A stretch of 64,000 bases of DNA from Allobosea sp. WAO (GCF_001509835.1 NZ_JXTJ01000009.1:1-64000); one strand, 5' to 3'. Positions 32,404 to 41,174 are shown, counted from the first letter of the stretch. Notes: generated by a model not told the origin, from the letters alone. Program-made: numbers and translations.

Positions 32404-33411
32404 TCAGCCTGCGATCTCCGCCACCGGCTCGACCAGTTGCGGTTCGAGATGCAGATAGCGCGTCGCCCGTCGCTTGGCGGCGATGTCGGCAAAGACGCGC
32501 TCGACCTCGACCGCGCTCAGCTTGGCGGCAGTGCCGACCTGCTCGGCCGAGAGGCCGTTGTTGAGGCCGTAGAGGCACAGATCCATGCGGTCATAGGGCA
32601 GGGAGAAGTAGAATTCCTCCTGCGTCTGTTCGAGCGAATAGGTGTCGGTGGTCGGTGGCCGGCGCCGGATCTCCTCGGGGATGCCGAGATCGGCGGCCAG
32701 CGCATAGACCTGGCTCTTGTAGAGATGCGCGATCGGCTTGACGTCGGCTGCGCCGTCGCCGTTCTTGACGAAGAAGCCCTGATCGTACTCCAGCCGGTTC
32801 GGCGTGCCGAGCACGGCGAAGTTCAGCCGGTCGGCGTGGTAGTACTCGATCTGCTTGCGGGTGCGCTGCTTCATGTTGGTCGCGGCGACGATGCCGAGAT
32901 AGACCGCGGGGGGCATGCGCAGCTTGGTGCGCTTGCCTTCCGGGTCCTGCACCACCAGCGAGGAGATGTTGTAGCCTTCGCCCGCGAGCGAGTTGGCGAT
33001 CACGATCTTCGAGGCCCAGCCGGACCCATATTCCGGCACCAGCTCGCGGATGAAGCCGTCGCGCCGCTCATAGCAGCCCATCGCCTGCAGCGTCGGGCCG
33101 ATATCCTCGACCACGGCCGCGACGCCGAAGGTTTCGGCGACCAGCCGGCCGAGCCGCAGGCTCTCGGGATCGGAATCGTTCTCCGGCATGAACAGGCAGA
33201 AGACGTTCTTGGCGCCGACCGCGCGCACCGCCAGCGCCACCGAGACGCTGGAATCGATGCCGCCGGACAGGCCGAGCACCAGCCCGCGCTTGCGCATGCC
33301 GCGCAATTGTGCGCGCAGGCCGGCGACGATGCGTTCGATCTCGGCGGCTCCGTCGATCTGCAGCGTCTCCGCCGAGAAGGCGAGGCTTTCCGGGGCAGGA
33401 GCAATGTTCAT
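32404..33411 (-). CDS. nadE: NAD synthetase-family amide ligase (NadE-like, no glutaminase domain)
   Basis: 335 aa. The N-type ATP-pyrophosphatase P-loop is GLSGGIDSSVS (about 44-54), and NadE-specific stretches follow: YNISSLVV, a GTPNRLEYDQGFFVKNGDGAADVKP-type region (split here over 205-235) and AHLYKSQVYALA. NadE adenylates a carboxylate and replaces AMP with ammonia. The amidase domain of glutamine-dependent NadE is absent, and the segment usually reading APTADLWPGQTDE is PPTTDTYSLEQTQEE. Start ATG overlaps the ligase stop (33408-33411). Being last gene of asnB-ACP-ligase-nadE, it may be recruited to secondary metabolism rather than NAD supply. Confidence 0.82.
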   Translation of the reverse strand: MNIAPAPESLAFSAETLQIDGAAEIERIVAGLRAQLRGMRKRGLVLGLSGGIDSSVSVALAVRAVGAKNVFCLFMPENDSDPESLRLGRLVAETFGVAAVVEDIGPTLQAMGCYERRDGFIRELVPEYGSGWASKIVIANSLAGEGYNISSLVVQDPEGKRTKLRMPPAVYLGIVAATNMKQRTRKQIEYYHADRLNFAVLGTPNRLEYDQGFFVKNGDGAADVKPIAHLYKSQVYALAADLGIPEEIRRRPPTTDTYSLEQTQEEFYFSLPYDRMDLCLYGLNNGLSAEQVGTAAKLSAVEVERVFADIAAKRRATRYLHLEPQLVEPVAEIAG

Positions 33412-34955
33412 TCGGCGGCTCCCAGCGTTTCGGCGGCCAGCCTGCGGCTGACTTTCCCTGTGTCGGTCTTCGGCAGTTCGCTGCGGAATTCCACGATCTT
33501 CGGCACCATGAAGTCCTCGAGATGGGCGGCGCAGTGCCGGATGATGTCGCGTTCGCTCAGGCTCTCGTCCGAACGGACCACGAGCGCCGCGATGGCATGG
33601 CCGAGCACCGGGTCGGCCACGCCCATGACCACGGCCTCGGCAATGCCGGGATGGGCATGCAGGACGGTCTCGACTTCCTTGGGAGCGACCTTCTCGCCGC
33701 GAGTCTTGATGATGTCGTCCTTGCGACCTACGAAATAGAGGAAGCCGTCCGCGTCGGTCTGGAAGAGATCGCCCGTATGCAGGCGCTTCTCCCACGGGTT
33801 CGGGCCCGGGCGCAGCATCTGGGTGGTCGCGGCGTCATTGCGCCAGTAGCCCTGCATCACATGCGGACCGCGGATGACGAGCTCGCCGGCGACGCCCGGC
33901 GGCACGCGATTGCCTTCGTCGTCGACCACGAGCGCTTCGGTGTTCGGGATGGCGATGCCGACAGAGCCCGGCCGGCGGTCGAGCTCTTCCGGCGGCAGAT
34001 AGGTGCAGCGCTTGCACTCGGTGAGCCCGTACATCGAGTAGATTCGCACGCCGGGGAGAAGCTCGCGCAGCCTGGCGATATGCACCGGCGGCAGGGCGGC
34101 GGCGGTGTTCGAAATGTAGCGCAGGCTCGGCAGGAAGCCGGGTTCGAGATCGCGCATCTGCAGGACCAGCGCCGCCATGGTCGGCACCAGCGGAAAGCCG
34201 GTGACCTGTTCGGTGCGGATGCGCTCGAAGATCGCCTGCGGGAAGGCGAAGGATTTTTCGAGGACGAGGGTCGCGCCGAGCCGCATCGCCATCAGCAGCT
34301 GGTAGAGCCCGTAATCGAAGGCCAGCGGCAGCACGTTGAGGATGACGTCGTCCGGCGTGTTTTGCAGATAGGTGGTGATCGATTCCGCCGCCGCGTCGAT
34401 GTTGCGGTGGGTCATCATCACGCCCTTGGGCCGGCCGGTGGAGCCCGAAGTGTAGATCAGCATGGCCAGATCGATGTCGATCCCGCCATGCGCGACCGGG
34501 GTCGGCTCAGCCTCGAGGCAGTCCTCGAAGGCGACCGCCCCGTCTGGCGTGCGATCCGGCGTCGCCTGCGTTGACGCGACGAAGAGCGGCCGCCCGGCGC
34601 TGGCCGCGCGCGCCTGTGTCACGACCGGCATCAGCCGACCTTGCGTCAGGATCGCGGCGGCCTCGCAATCGTCGATGATGTAGGCGAGCTTGTCGGCCTT
34701 GGTCGAGGCGTTAATCGGGCTGAAGGTCGCGCCGGCCTTCAGGATCGCGAAGATCGAGACCGCCGCTTCCCAGCAATTGTCCATGAAGACGAGGACGCGG
34801 TCGCCGCGCTTCACCCCGTTTGCAGCGAGCGCGGCTGCGAGCCGGCTGGAAAGCGCGTCCAGCTCGGCATAATCCAGCCGCTTCCCGCCGGAGACCAGCG
34901 CGATCTTGGCGCCATGCGCCTTCGCGCTGTTGATGACGAAGTGCTCGACCCGCAT
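33408..34955 (-). CDS. AMP-forming acyl/aminoacyl ligase (ANL superfamily)
   Basis: 515 aa. ANL motifs are all present: P-loop YTSGSTGRPKG (about 168-178), YGLTECKRC (A5), LHTGDLFQTDADGFLYFVGRKDD region (A7-A8, about 393-416), and the catalytic lysine in LPKTDTGKVSRR near the C-terminus. The enzyme activates a carboxylic acid as acyl-AMP and passes it to a thiol. The neighbouring acyl carrier protein gene, 23 bp upstream, makes ACP the likely acceptor instead of CoA. The substrate acid is not predictable by eye. Similar ligase-ACP-AsnB sets occur in some exopolysaccharide loci. Confidence 0.88.
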   Translation of the reverse strand: MRVEHFVINSAKAHGAKIALVSGGKRLDYAELDALSSRLAAALAANGVKRGDRVLVFMDNCWEAAVSIFAILKAGATFSPINASTKADKLAYIIDDCEAAAILTQGRLMPVVTQARAASAGRPLFVASTQATPDRTPDGAVAFEDCLEAEPTPVAHGGIDIDLAMLIYTSGSTGRPKGVMMTHRNIDAAAESITTYLQNTPDDVILNVLPLAFDYGLYQLLMAMRLGATLVLEKSFAFPQAIFERIRTEQVTGFPLVPTMAALVLQMRDLEPGFLPSLRYISNTAAALPPVHIARLRELLPGVRIYSMYGLTECKRCTYLPPEELDRRPGSVGIAIPNTEALVVDDEGNRVPPGVAGELVIRGPHVMQGYWRNDAATTQMLRPGPNPWEKRLHTGDLFQTDADGFLYFVGRKDDIIKTRGEKVAPKEVETVLHAHPGIAEAVVMGVADPVLGHAIAALVVRSDESLSERDIIRHCAAHLEDFMVPKIVEFRSELPKTDTGKVSRRLAAETLGAAE

Positions 34956-34978
34956 CTGCCCGGTATCCCGCCTGCCTG

Positions 34979-35245
34979 TTACGCCGATGCGGGCGCCGCG
35001 GTCTTCGAGGCGATGAAGGCCGTGATGCGCGCGAGGGAGTCGAGATTGGCCGGCATGATGTCGGCGTCGGCGACGGTGATGCCGTAGCGATCCTCGATGA
35101 AGGCGACGAGCTCGAGCACGCCGGTGGAGTCGATGATGCCGTTCTCGATCAGCGAGTCCGTGTCGGCGAGCGGGTTGCTGCTGTCGCCGAACAGAAAATT
35201 CTCGATGACGAAGGCCTTCACCGCATCCCTGATCGTATCGCTCAT
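34979..35245 (-). CDS. acyl carrier protein (dedicated, polysaccharide-locus)
   Basis: 88 aa, acidic. The phosphopantetheine site is IENGIIDSTGVLELVAFIE with Ser40 in the DS motif; note DST rather than the DSL of fatty-acid ACPs. The DRYGITVADADIM helix III region is typical of carrier proteins in ligase-linked systems. Sits between asnB (24 bp upstream) and the AMP ligase, so it probably carries an acyl or aminoacyl thioester made by that ligase. No phosphopantetheinyl transferase gene is in the window. Confidence 0.88.
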   Translation of the reverse strand: MSDTIRDAVKAFVIENFLFGDSSNPLADTDSLIENGIIDSTGVLELVAFIEDRYGITVADADIMPANLDSLARITAFIASKTAAPASA

Positions 35246-35269
35246 GTCAGTTCCTTTTCTGAAGAGATC

Positions 35270-37207
35270 TCAGGCGGCTTTCGAGCTCTGGCTGCCGGCG
35301 TCGGTGAAAGCCTCGAGCCAGAGCTGCGTCGACAGGATGCCGACGAAAGCCGCATTGTCGCGGAAACCGGAGGCGGGGCGCGCGCGGCATTTTTCGTGCA
35401 GCTTTGCCACCGCCTTCGGGTTGAAGAGGCCGTTCGCCGCGATTGCGGTCTCGCTGAGCGCGGCCTCGACATAGTCGGCGGCGCCGGCTCCGACGAAGGA
35501 GGCGCTGTCGGGCGCGCGATAGGGCTGCTTGCTGCGCTTGCCGATCGAAGGCGGCAGCAGGTCCTTGGTCGCCTCCCGCAGGATGTGCTTCTCGACGAGG
35601 CCTTTCAGCTTCATCTCGGGCGGCAGCCCGGCGGCGAACTCCACCAGCTTGTGGTCGAGGAAGGGGAAGCGGCCTTCGATGCCATGGGCCATCGCCATGC
35701 GGTCGCCCTGGCTGGAGAGGATGTAGCCGGGCAGCAGGAAACGGGCTTCGAGATACTGCGCCTGATGCAGCGGGTGCCAGCGCGCGAACCGCTCCGGCAG
35801 GCGCGAGGCCATCTCGTCGGCCGCGTCGTAATTCGCGAGGCTGGCGCGCAGGTCGCCGGAGAAGAACAGCTTCGTCGCCGCCGTGCCGTCGAGGCGCGGC
35901 CGGTGCGAATAGAGCGGGTCACCAAGGGGGTGGCCGTTCGCGCCGAAGAAGGAGGCGAGATACTCCGCAGATTGCTGCCGCAGGCCGGGCAGGTAAGGGT
36001 AGAGCTTGCGGAAGAGATGCGGCCTGATGCGCGAGCCCGGCTGGCGCGCGCAGAAGCGGCGCACCCGGTTCTCCTTGAAGATATCGTAGCCGGCAAAGAC
36101 CTCGTCGGCACCTTCGCCGGTGAGCACCACTTTCAGCCCGGCCTCGCGCACCAGCCCGGAAAGCTTGAACAGCGGGGCAGGGGCCGTCCGGATGATCGGC
36201 CTCTCGGTGAAGCGGATCACCTCGGGGAAGACCGCGGCGATGTCACCCTCGCGGCAGGCGACGGCGCTGTGCTGCGTGCCGAGCGCGCGTGCCATCTCCA
36301 GCTGGAATTCGCTCTCGTCATGCTCGGCGCTGTCGAAGGTGACGGAGAAGGTCCTGAGCCCGCCCGGCGCCATGCCGACGGCGAGCGCCGAGGTGATCGA
36401 AGAATCGAGCCCACCCGAGAGATAGGAGCCGACCGGCACGTCGGCCCGCATGCGGATGCGGGTCGCCTCGGTCAGCAGGGCGCGCAGCTCCTCGGCGGCC
36501 TCGCGTTCGCAGCGGTGCCGGGAGGGAGCGCCCTGGTCGGGATAGTCAAGCTGCCAATAGGGCCGGGTCGAGACGCCGCTCTCCTGCACGATCATCAGCT
36601 GCGCCGGCTCGAGCTCGCAGATGTCGCGGAAGGCCGTGCGCGGCGCGATTGGCGCCCAGAGCGTGAAGATCTGGTCGAGGGCGACAGGGTCGATCTCAGC
36701 GCTGACCCCGGGTACCTGGAGGAGTGCCTTGACCTCGGAGGCGAAATAGAAGCGCTCGCCCTGGCGCGTGTAGAACATCGGCCGCACGCCCATGCGGTCG
36801 CGCGCGAGGACCATGCGGCGGCGGCGCGCATCCCAGATCGCGAAGGCGAAATCGCCGTTGAGGAGCGAAAGGCAGTCCTCCCCCATCTCGTCATAGAGAT
36901 GCAGGATCACCTCGGTGTCGCTCGCGGTCCGGAAGCGGCGGCCCCTGGCCTGCAGCTCTTCGCGCAGCTCGACATAGTTGAAGATCTCGCCGTTGAAGGC
37001 GATCGTCAGTTCGCCGCTCGCATCCGACATCGGCTGCTGGCCGTCGCCGAGGCCGACGATCGAGAGCCGGGCATGGCCGAGGCCGGCGTCCTCAGTCGCG
37101 AAGAATCCCTGCGCGTCGGGGCCGCGATGGGCGATCGCAGCCGTCATCCTTTCAAGGAGATCTCTTCCATCCCGGCCGGGGCCGAAATAGCCAACGAAAC
37201 CACACAT
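35270..37207 (-). CDS. asnB: asparagine synthase (glutamine-hydrolysing) family amidotransferase
   Basis: 645 aa. The class II glutaminase domain starts with Cys2 (MCGFVGYFGPG) and has RLSIVGL, FNGEIFNY and ASDTEVILHLY; the synthetase domain carries the PP-loop SYLSGGLDSS near 262 and LTGEGADEVFAGYD. It transfers glutamine ammonia to an adenylated carboxylate. First gene of the operon asnB-ACP-ligase-nadE, transcribed divergently from the polymer-export operon. In exosortase-linked exopolysaccharide loci a similar AsnB (amidotransferase 1) accompanies an ACP and AMP ligase, so free asparagine is not necessarily the product. Confidence 0.88.
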   Translation of the reverse strand: MCGFVGYFGPGRDGRDLLERMTAAIAHRGPDAQGFFATEDAGLGHARLSIVGLGDGQQPMSDASGELTIAFNGEIFNYVELREELQARGRRFRTASDTEVILHLYDEMGEDCLSLLNGDFAFAIWDARRRRMVLARDRMGVRPMFYTRQGERFYFASEVKALLQVPGVSAEIDPVALDQIFTLWAPIAPRTAFRDICELEPAQLMIVQESGVSTRPYWQLDYPDQGAPSRHRCEREAAEELRALLTEATRIRMRADVPVGSYLSGGLDSSITSALAVGMAPGGLRTFSVTFDSAEHDESEFQLEMARALGTQHSAVACREGDIAAVFPEVIRFTERPIIRTAPAPLFKLSGLVREAGLKVVLTGEGADEVFAGYDIFKENRVRRFCARQPGSRIRPHLFRKLYPYLPGLRQQSAEYLASFFGANGHPLGDPLYSHRPRLDGTAATKLFFSGDLRASLANYDAADEMASRLPERFARWHPLHQAQYLEARFLLPGYILSSQGDRMAMAHGIEGRFPFLDHKLVEFAAGLPPEMKLKGLVEKHILREATKDLLPPSIGKRSKQPYRAPDSASFVGAGAADYVEAALSETAIAANGLFNPKAVAKLHEKCRARPASGFRDNAAFVGILSTQLWLEAFTDAGSQSSKAA

Positions 37208-37219
37208 ACCGAGATGTTT

Positions 37220-37231
37220 CCGAAAATTCGG
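37220..37231. promoter_or_regulatory. 12-bp inverted repeat, copy 1 (candidate operator)
   Basis: CCGAAAATTCGG: arms CCGAA/TTCGG around AA. It lies 13 bp upstream of the asnB start codon, a position suited to repression or to the 5' leader of that transcript. Identical to copy 2 at 37353-37364. Confidence 0.55.
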
Positions 37232-37352
37232 TCAGTTCTTCTTCGGATTATAGCCAGCCGGGTGAGGGCAGGCGTTAACGCCGTCGGATATTCACGCGAA
37301 TGGTAAATTTTGGAAGGTCGGAAAGCGCAAGGGAAGGCTGCGCCGGATGGGC

Positions 37353-37364
37353 CCGAAAATTCGG
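37353..37364. promoter_or_regulatory. 12-bp inverted repeat, copy 2 (candidate operator)
   Basis: CCGAAAATTCGG, identical to copy 1 and 133 bp away start to start, near the middle of the divergent region and about 190 bp before the GumC-like start codon. Two exact copies in 348 bp of 65%-GC-type DNA are unlikely by chance. Confidence 0.55.
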
Positions 37365-37555
37365 AAGCCGGCAGCGGGGCGACGGCCAATACCACCCTAG
37401 GGCCCGACGATATCGCTCCGGCGCCACTGCCGACCTTGCCGTGTCTTCTACTGGATTAACGCAATTTTCAGGGGGCTATGCCTAGCTCTGAGGCAGAGTT
37501 GCGGGAGGCAGGTGCGTCTCTTCCGTCTTGAGTTGCGTACCGAGGGCGAGGCGTA

Positions 37556-39061
37556 ATGTACGGGCCGAAGGAGGCGGAGCAGCGTCAGACGCCTCGACCC
37601 GTCGGCCAGAGTCGTGGCGCCAGGGCGGCCGCCGATTTCGTGGTCGGTTCCGATGGCACGGCGGCGGTGGCGGGAAAGAGCCCGCTCGCGCGCATCGGGC
37701 AGCTCGCGCGTATCGGGGTCGATGACGTCCTCGCCTGGCTTCGCGACGGCCTCGGCTGGATCATCGGCGCCATAATCCTTTGCCTCATCGGCGCGCTGCT
37801 CTACGCCGTGGTGACGCCGCCGCGCTACACCGTCTACACCGACATCCTGATCGATCCGTCCAACCTCAATGTCGTACGGGACGACGTCTTCACCTCCAAC
37901 CCGCAGCGCGATGCGCAGCTCCTGGAAGTCGAGAGCAAGCTCAGGATCCTGACCTCGCGCAACGTCCTCTCGCGGGTGATCGACAAGCTCGATCTCGCCA
38001 ATGATCCCGAATTCGTCAAACCCGGCCTGCTGGCGCCACTCTGGAACCTGATTTCGCCGGCGGAGGTCGCCCGCGACAACCGGCTGGCCGTGATGCGCGC
38101 CCTGTCGGAGCGCGTCGACGCACGCCGCGAAGAGCGCTCCTTCGTCGTGGTGATGCGCTTCTGGGCCGAGGACCCCGAAAAAGCGGTGGTGATCTCGAAT
38201 GCCATCGTCGATGCTTTTGAGGCAGAGCTCTTCCAGTCCTCCGCCGAAAGCGCCGGCCGGGTGGTGAAGAACCTCAATAACCGCCTGGACGAGCTGCGCC
38301 GAAACGTCACGGAGGCGGAGCAGCGGGTCGAGGATTTTCGCCGTTCGAAAGGGCTGCAGCTGAACAATGGAGAGCCGGTCAGCGCCCGGCTTTCGAGCGA
38401 GCTCAACACTCAGGTGCTCGATGCCCAGCAGCGCTTCATCCAGGCAGAGACACGCTATCGGCAGATGAGCGCGGCGATCGCCGAACGGCGGACCACCAGC
38501 GCGGCGATCTTCGATTCCGCGACCATGATCAGCCTGCGAGCCCAGCTCAACCAGCTCCAGCAGCAGATCGGCTCGATCAGGGCGACATTCGGCACGCGGC
38601 ATCCGCAGATGGTCACGGCGCTGTCCGAACAGCAGGCGATCGAGGCGGCCTTGGTGCGCGAGGCACGGCGCATTCTCGATGGCGCACGGGCGGAGTTCGA
38701 GCGCGAGCGCTCGACTCTGTCGACGCTGCGCGGCAAGGCGAATGACGAGAAGTCGAACGTCTTCAGCGACAATGAGGAGCAGGTCCAGCTGCGAGACCTG
38801 CAGCGCGATGCGCGGGCCAAGGCGGCGCTCTACGAGACCCATCTCGCCCGCACCCAGCAGATCGGCGAACGCCAGCAGATCGATACCAGCAACGTCCGCG
38901 TCATCTCGCGGCCTCTGCCGCCGAAGGCGCGCAGCTGGCCGCCGCGGACGCTGATCCTGCTCGGCGTGGCTGCCTTTCTCGGTCTTTGCCTGGGCATCGC
39001 GATCGCCCTGGGGCGCGGTGCGTGGCGCTATCTGCGCGATCCGCGGCCCGCGACCGCCTGA
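37556..39061 (+). CDS. GumC/Wzz-type polysaccharide chain-length and export protein
   Basis: 501 aa inner-membrane protein with two transmembrane helices (about 67-88 and 470-490). A Wzz domain sits just after TM1 (VVTPPRYTVYTDILIDP) and a long periplasmic coiled coil covers about 255-450, including FGTRHPQMV near 345 that is common in GumC/ExoP proteins. There is no C-terminal tyrosine-kinase domain and no Walker motif, so the kinase half, if any, is encoded elsewhere. Controls polymer length and connects to the outer-membrane exporter. GAGG lies 4-5 nt before the ATG. First gene of the + strand export operon. Confidence 0.88.
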   Translation: MYGPKEAEQRQTPRPVGQSRGARAAADFVVGSDGTAAVAGKSPLARIGQLARIGVDDVLAWLRDGLGWIIGAIILCLIGALLYAVVTPPRYTVYTDILIDPSNLNVVRDDVFTSNPQRDAQLLEVESKLRILTSRNVLSRVIDKLDLANDPEFVKPGLLAPLWNLISPAEVARDNRLAVMRALSERVDARREERSFVVVMRFWAEDPEKAVVISNAIVDAFEAELFQSSAESAGRVVKNLNNRLDELRRNVTEAEQRVEDFRRSKGLQLNNGEPVSARLSSELNTQVLDAQQRFIQAETRYRQMSAAIAERRTTSAAIFDSATMISLRAQLNQLQQQIGSIRATFGTRHPQMVTALSEQQAIEAALVREARRILDGARAEFERERSTLSTLRGKANDEKSNVFSDNEEQVQLRDLQRDARAKAALYETHLARTQQIGERQQIDTSNVRVISRPLPPKARSWPPRTLILLGVAAFLGLCLGIAIALGRGAWRYLRDPRPATA

Positions 39062-39075
39062 GGGCGTCGCCGGTC

Positions 39076-40404
39076 ATGCAGGATGCCAGCGAAAATGGGG
39101 GTGGGGCGGAGGCGCTGAGGCGCCGTGTCGGCACCTTCCTCTTCATGGCGGTCTTCCTGTTCTACTTCATATCGTTGAACCCCTTCTTCGATCTGACAGG
39201 GACGGCTGTCCTGGATCCGAGCGCGGGCAATTCAAACTTCGCGAACCAGATCGTTTCGCTGCTGCTGTTCTTCTCGCTGCTGACCTATGGCCTGCTGCAC
39301 CGGATGCGGGGCGTGATCCTGCAACCCCGCCTGCTGCTGGCGACGCTCTTCGTCTGGTTCTTCGGTATCTCGCTGATCTCCGCCCATCCGATGCTCGGGA
39401 TCAAGGGCACTATCCTGGCCGTGATGGTGACGATCAACGCGAGCGTCTATCTGCTGCTACCCGCATCCGAGAGGCATTTTGCCCGGATGCTCGGCATCGG
39501 TACCTTGTTCGCGCTCGGGCTGAGCTACTACGGCATCTTGTTCAAGCCGACTCTGGCGATCCATCAGGCCTCCGAACTGCGTGAGCCGATGAATGTCGGG
39601 CTGTGGCGCGGCCATTTCCCGCATAAGAACAGCGCCGCGGCTGCCATGGTGCTGGCTGCATTCTTCGGCTTCTTCGTCATGAATGTCTGGTCGCGTCTCG
39701 CCGGCCTCACTATCCTGGCGCTGTCCTTCCTGTTCCTGATCCATACGGGCGGCAAGACCTCGACGGCGATGCTGCCGGCGATCCTGCTGCTGGCATGGAT
39801 CTTTGAGAATGTCCGCTTCCTGCGGATTCCGATCGCGGTGGGCGGTGTCGCGCTGTTCAACTTCGTCGCGGTCGGAGCCGCCGTATTCCGGCCGCTCAGC
39901 GAATTCATCAACCAGTTCGGGGTCGACGCGACCTTCACCAATCGCGCGGATATCTGGCGCTTCGCCTTTTCCGCAATCGCGGACCAGCCGCTGACGGGCT
40001 ATGGCTTCAGGGCCTTTTGGCAGACTTCGGAGCTCGTCCACAGCGGTGGTTCGGTCGAGACCTGGGCCGTGGCTGCCGCGAACGGACACAACTCCTATCT
40101 CGATATTGCGCTGATGACGGGCGTGCCTGGGCTGCTCCTTACCTTGCTCTGGGTGATCATCCTGCCGCTGCGCAACATCTCGCACTTGCCACCGGAGGCG
40201 GAGCACTCGCATCTGACAAGGCTGTTCACCCGAATCTGGCTCTACACGATCTTCACCGCCGGGCTCGAAAGCCTGTTCTTCGAGGGCGGCAACACGCTCT
40301 GGTTCATGTTCCTCGTCGCGATCTACGGGTTTTCATTCCAGGCGTCGGCGGTGTTGACGCCTGTGGCCCGGCCGAAGCCGCAGGGGATCGTTGCGCATGC
40401 CTAG
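39076..40404 (+). CDS. O-antigen ligase / Wzy-type polysaccharide polymerase (ExoQ-like)
   Basis: 442 aa with about ten membrane helices. The large periplasmic loop near 320-345 includes NGHNSYLDIALMTGVPG, the Wzy_C/O-antigen-ligase signature with its conserved His, and FTNRADIWRFAF with an essential-type Arg just before it. Joins repeat units at the periplasmic face. It follows gumC by 14 bp. The ATG at 39076 was chosen because the 30 extra upstream codons overlap gumC and are not membrane-like. Confidence 0.87.
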   Translation: MQDASENGGGAEALRRRVGTFLFMAVFLFYFISLNPFFDLTGTAVLDPSAGNSNFANQIVSLLLFFSLLTYGLLHRMRGVILQPRLLLATLFVWFFGISLISAHPMLGIKGTILAVMVTINASVYLLLPASERHFARMLGIGTLFALGLSYYGILFKPTLAIHQASELREPMNVGLWRGHFPHKNSAAAAMVLAAFFGFFVMNVWSRLAGLTILALSFLFLIHTGGKTSTAMLPAILLLAWIFENVRFLRIPIAVGGVALFNFVAVGAAVFRPLSEFINQFGVDATFTNRADIWRFAFSAIADQPLTGYGFRAFWQTSELVHSGGSVETWAVAAANGHNSYLDIALMTGVPGLLLTLLWVIILPLRNISHLPPEAEHSHLTRLFTRIWLYTIFTAGLESLFFEGGNTLWFMFLVAIYGFSFQASAVLTPVARPKPQGIVAHA

Positions 40405-41164
40405 CCTGAGCGATATCGGTCGGCATGGGGGCCTCGCCGACCGGTTGGCGAACCGTCTGATCTGGAAGTTCGCCGGCCCCCGGCGCATCCTGAAGACCGA
40501 AATCCCACTGGTCTCGTTCACCTTCGACGACGTGCCCGACAGCGCCTTGCGCGAAGGTGCCGCGATCCTCGAACGGCACGGTGCCCGCGGCACCTTCTAC
40601 ATTGCCGGCGGGCTGGCCGGGCAGGTCGAGCCAGAGCGGGTTCTGATCGGCCCGGAGGGCTGCCGGGAACTCGCGGAGCGGGGTCATGAGGTCGGCTGCC
40701 ATACCTTTTCGCATCGCAGGGTCCGCGACATGTCCCTGGCCGAGCTGCCGCGCGACCTTGACCGCAACACCGCCTATCTCGCCGGAAGTGGGATCACGGC
40801 CCCTCCGGTCAATTTCGCCTTTCCCTACAACGCGGCCTGGCCGCCGGCGCGCGCCGAGTTCCGGCGTCGTTTCCGCAGCTGCAGGGCCGCCGGCGAGACG
40901 ATCAATCGCGGACCCGTCGACCCCCTCATGCTGAAGGCGGTCGAAATCCGCCAGCCGGACCAGGAGGCGCGAGCCCTGACCGGCTGGATCGACGAGGTGG
41001 CGAGGTCGCCCGGCTGGCTCGTCTTCTTCACCCACGATATCGCAGCACGCCCGACGCCCTATGGCTGCACGCCAGAGACGTTCGAACATCTGGTCGCTCA
41101 TGCGGTTGCGCGCGGATGCACCGTCCTGCCGGTCGACCGGGTGCTCGACCGGCTCGGTTGGTGA
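40397..41164 (+). CDS. polysaccharide deacetylase (NodB-homology, CE4)
   Basis: 255 aa. The NodB motifs are present: VSFTFDDVPD (motif 1 with the metal and catalytic Asp pair, near 42-51), CHTFSHRRV (motif 2, H-x3-H, near 101-109) and a late WLVFFTHD (motif 5, near 208-215). No signal peptide, so it may act on a cytoplasmic lipid-linked sugar or the signal is atypical. Removes N-acetyl groups from amino sugars. It overlaps the polymerase gene by 8 bp. A free amine generated here would be a natural acceptor for the locus's GNAT-like proteins (inference). Confidence 0.85.
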   Translation: MPSLSDIGRHGGLADRLANRLIWKFAGPRRILKTEIPLVSFTFDDVPDSALREGAAILERHGARGTFYIAGGLAGQVEPERVLIGPEGCRELAERGHEVGCHTFSHRRVRDMSLAELPRDLDRNTAYLAGSGITAPPVNFAFPYNAAWPPARAEFRRRFRSCRAAGETINRGPVDPLMLKAVEIRQPDQEARALTGWIDEVARSPGWLVFFTHDIAARPTPYGCTPETFEHLVAHAVARGCTVLPVDRVLDRLGW

Positions 41165-41169
41165 GGAGG
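41164..41169 (+). promoter_or_regulatory. Shine-Dalgarno that sets the GTG start of the first GT4 gene
   Basis: AGGAGG with a 5-nt spacer to the GTG at 41175. It overlaps the stop region of the deacetylase gene, so the two are probably coupled. Confidence 0.7.
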
Positions 41170-41174
41170 CTGTC

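Larger units (their letters stand above)
37208..37555. promoter_or_regulatory. 348-bp divergent control region between asnB operon and polymer-export operon
   Basis: No gene is seen. It holds two exact copies of CCGAAAATTCGG (listed separately), an AT-richer stretch around 37295-37315 and 37455-37475, and a CTCTG-AGG-CAGAG repeat at 37486-37498. Both operon promoters must lie here. Confidence 0.6.
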
